Shown here piece after piece: positions 63,773 through 64,000 of a stretch of 64,000 bases of DNA. Made by a program: the position numbers and the translations under genes. The stretch is from A37T11 sp964546645. Lineage in GTDB: Bacteria > Bacteroidota > Bacteroidia > Sphingobacteriales > Sphingobacteriaceae. The notes beneath the pieces were generated by a model. The model saw only the letters and a program-made list of their open reading frames with translations. It ran no database searches and had not been told where the DNA came from. The stretch's first letter is position 1, and the number at the start of each line of letters is the position of its first letter. The stretch spans positions 4,984 through 68,983 of the forward strand of contig CAZJKM010000004.1 of the NCBI GenBank assembly GCA_964546645.1. The letters run 5' to 3'.

Positions 63773-63817
63773 TGATTGGTTAGTTGATTGGTGGATTAGT
63801 TGATTAGTTGAATTGGT
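63773..63817 (+). repeat. Octamer-type repeat array after the TonB gene
   Basis: TGATTGGT, a half unit TAGT, then TGATTGGT, GGATTAGT, TGATTAGT and TGAATTGGT. A sequence of opposite type (CCAATAAAC, CCACCAATAAACGAATAAACC) at 63915-63957 just before folC could base-pair with it. Confidence 0.8.
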
Positions 63818-63960
63818 ACCTGTACGGCAATTTCAGACCAGATCGAAAATAATCAGCAAAGTACGATAAGTGGATGATCCGATTATATTAACGAAGGAAT
63901 GATCGATTATTACACCAATAAACAAATCCACCAATAAACGAATAAACCAACAAACTAACA

Positions 63961-64000
63961 ATGACCTACCAGCAAGCTCTGGATTATCTGTACCGCCGGT
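63961..64000 (+). CDS. folC: Start of folylpolyglutamate synthase (FolC), partial
   Basis: The last 40 bases begin with ATG and encode MTYQQALDYLYRR, matching the start of FolC/MurC-like folate synthases in Bacteroidota (MTYQQ-L-WLY). The gene runs off the window. The call rests on only 13 residues and on gene order after the TonB gene. Confidence 0.65.
   Translation, partial: MTYQQALDYLYRR

Overview
The window is from a member of the Bacteroidota, most likely a Chitinophagales/Chitinophagaceae-type soil or freshwater aerobe. The evidence is a type III glutamine synthetase, a PorE-like type IX secretion protein, a PUR-family DUF3276 protein, a fused CcoNO cbb3 oxidase, SusC-type features in the TonB-dependent receptor, and repeated TAnnTTTG promoter boxes with few Shine-Dalgarno sequences. 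No rRNA, tRNA or CRISPR array was seen. The family placement is inference.

Layout. 1-6540 holds envelope and surface-sugar genes (FUSC protein, WbqC-like, lipid A acyltransferase coupled to a glycosyltransferase) and aroQ. 6541-7539 has no intact gene: it holds a Ser/Glu/Ala-rich, inverted-repeat-rich stretch and a broken IS5-type transposase. 7540-12593 holds glnN, a Rieske protein diverging from queE, and a PorE-like OmpA protein. 12601-15146 is an mlaE-mlaF-mlaD lipid transporter read on the minus strand. 15422-24375 is mixed housekeeping: a Trp/Gly-rich secreted protein, a NarL-type two-component pair with TPR repeats, a dolichol-phosphate-mannose-synthase-like enzyme, ruvB and rhlE. pyrG and yidC follow.

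28043-40811 is a micro-oxic respiration island. A kinase with a FixL-like haem PAS domain is followed by a response regulator whose receiver is fused directly to a Crp/Fnr-type DNA-binding module. Next come a small lactate-dehydrogenase-like half protein, hemN, ccoI, ccoS, fused ccoNO, ccoQ, ccoP, ccoG, ccoH and a SafE-like membrane protein. Two palindromes of the form TGA-N6-TCA lie in front of the two transcription units, each exactly 51.5 bp upstream of the first base of a -7-type box. This predicts a compact oxygen-response circuit. After it come stress and signalling genes (orphan receiver, YciE-like ferritin fold, large PAS/GAF kinase).

44835-50449 holds a lipoprotein, a probable beta-helix lipoprotein paired with a TonB-dependent receptor, and an orphan LuxR-type regulator. 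50752-55711 holds aconitase followed by a long hairpin, a PUR-family protein, pyrR and pyrB. 55844-63763 is a co-directional envelope locus: a large TPR protein, a plugless beta-barrel with a TonB-box-like N-terminus, an HU-like/SPOR membrane protein, ExbB, ExbD and TonB, ahead of folC, which runs off the window. It resembles a dedicated energised trans-envelope machine and is the best candidate for an under-described system.

Four G/T-rich arrays of 8-bp units (consensus KGRTTRGT) follow stop codons on the coding strand. In two of them the array itself supplies the stop codon.
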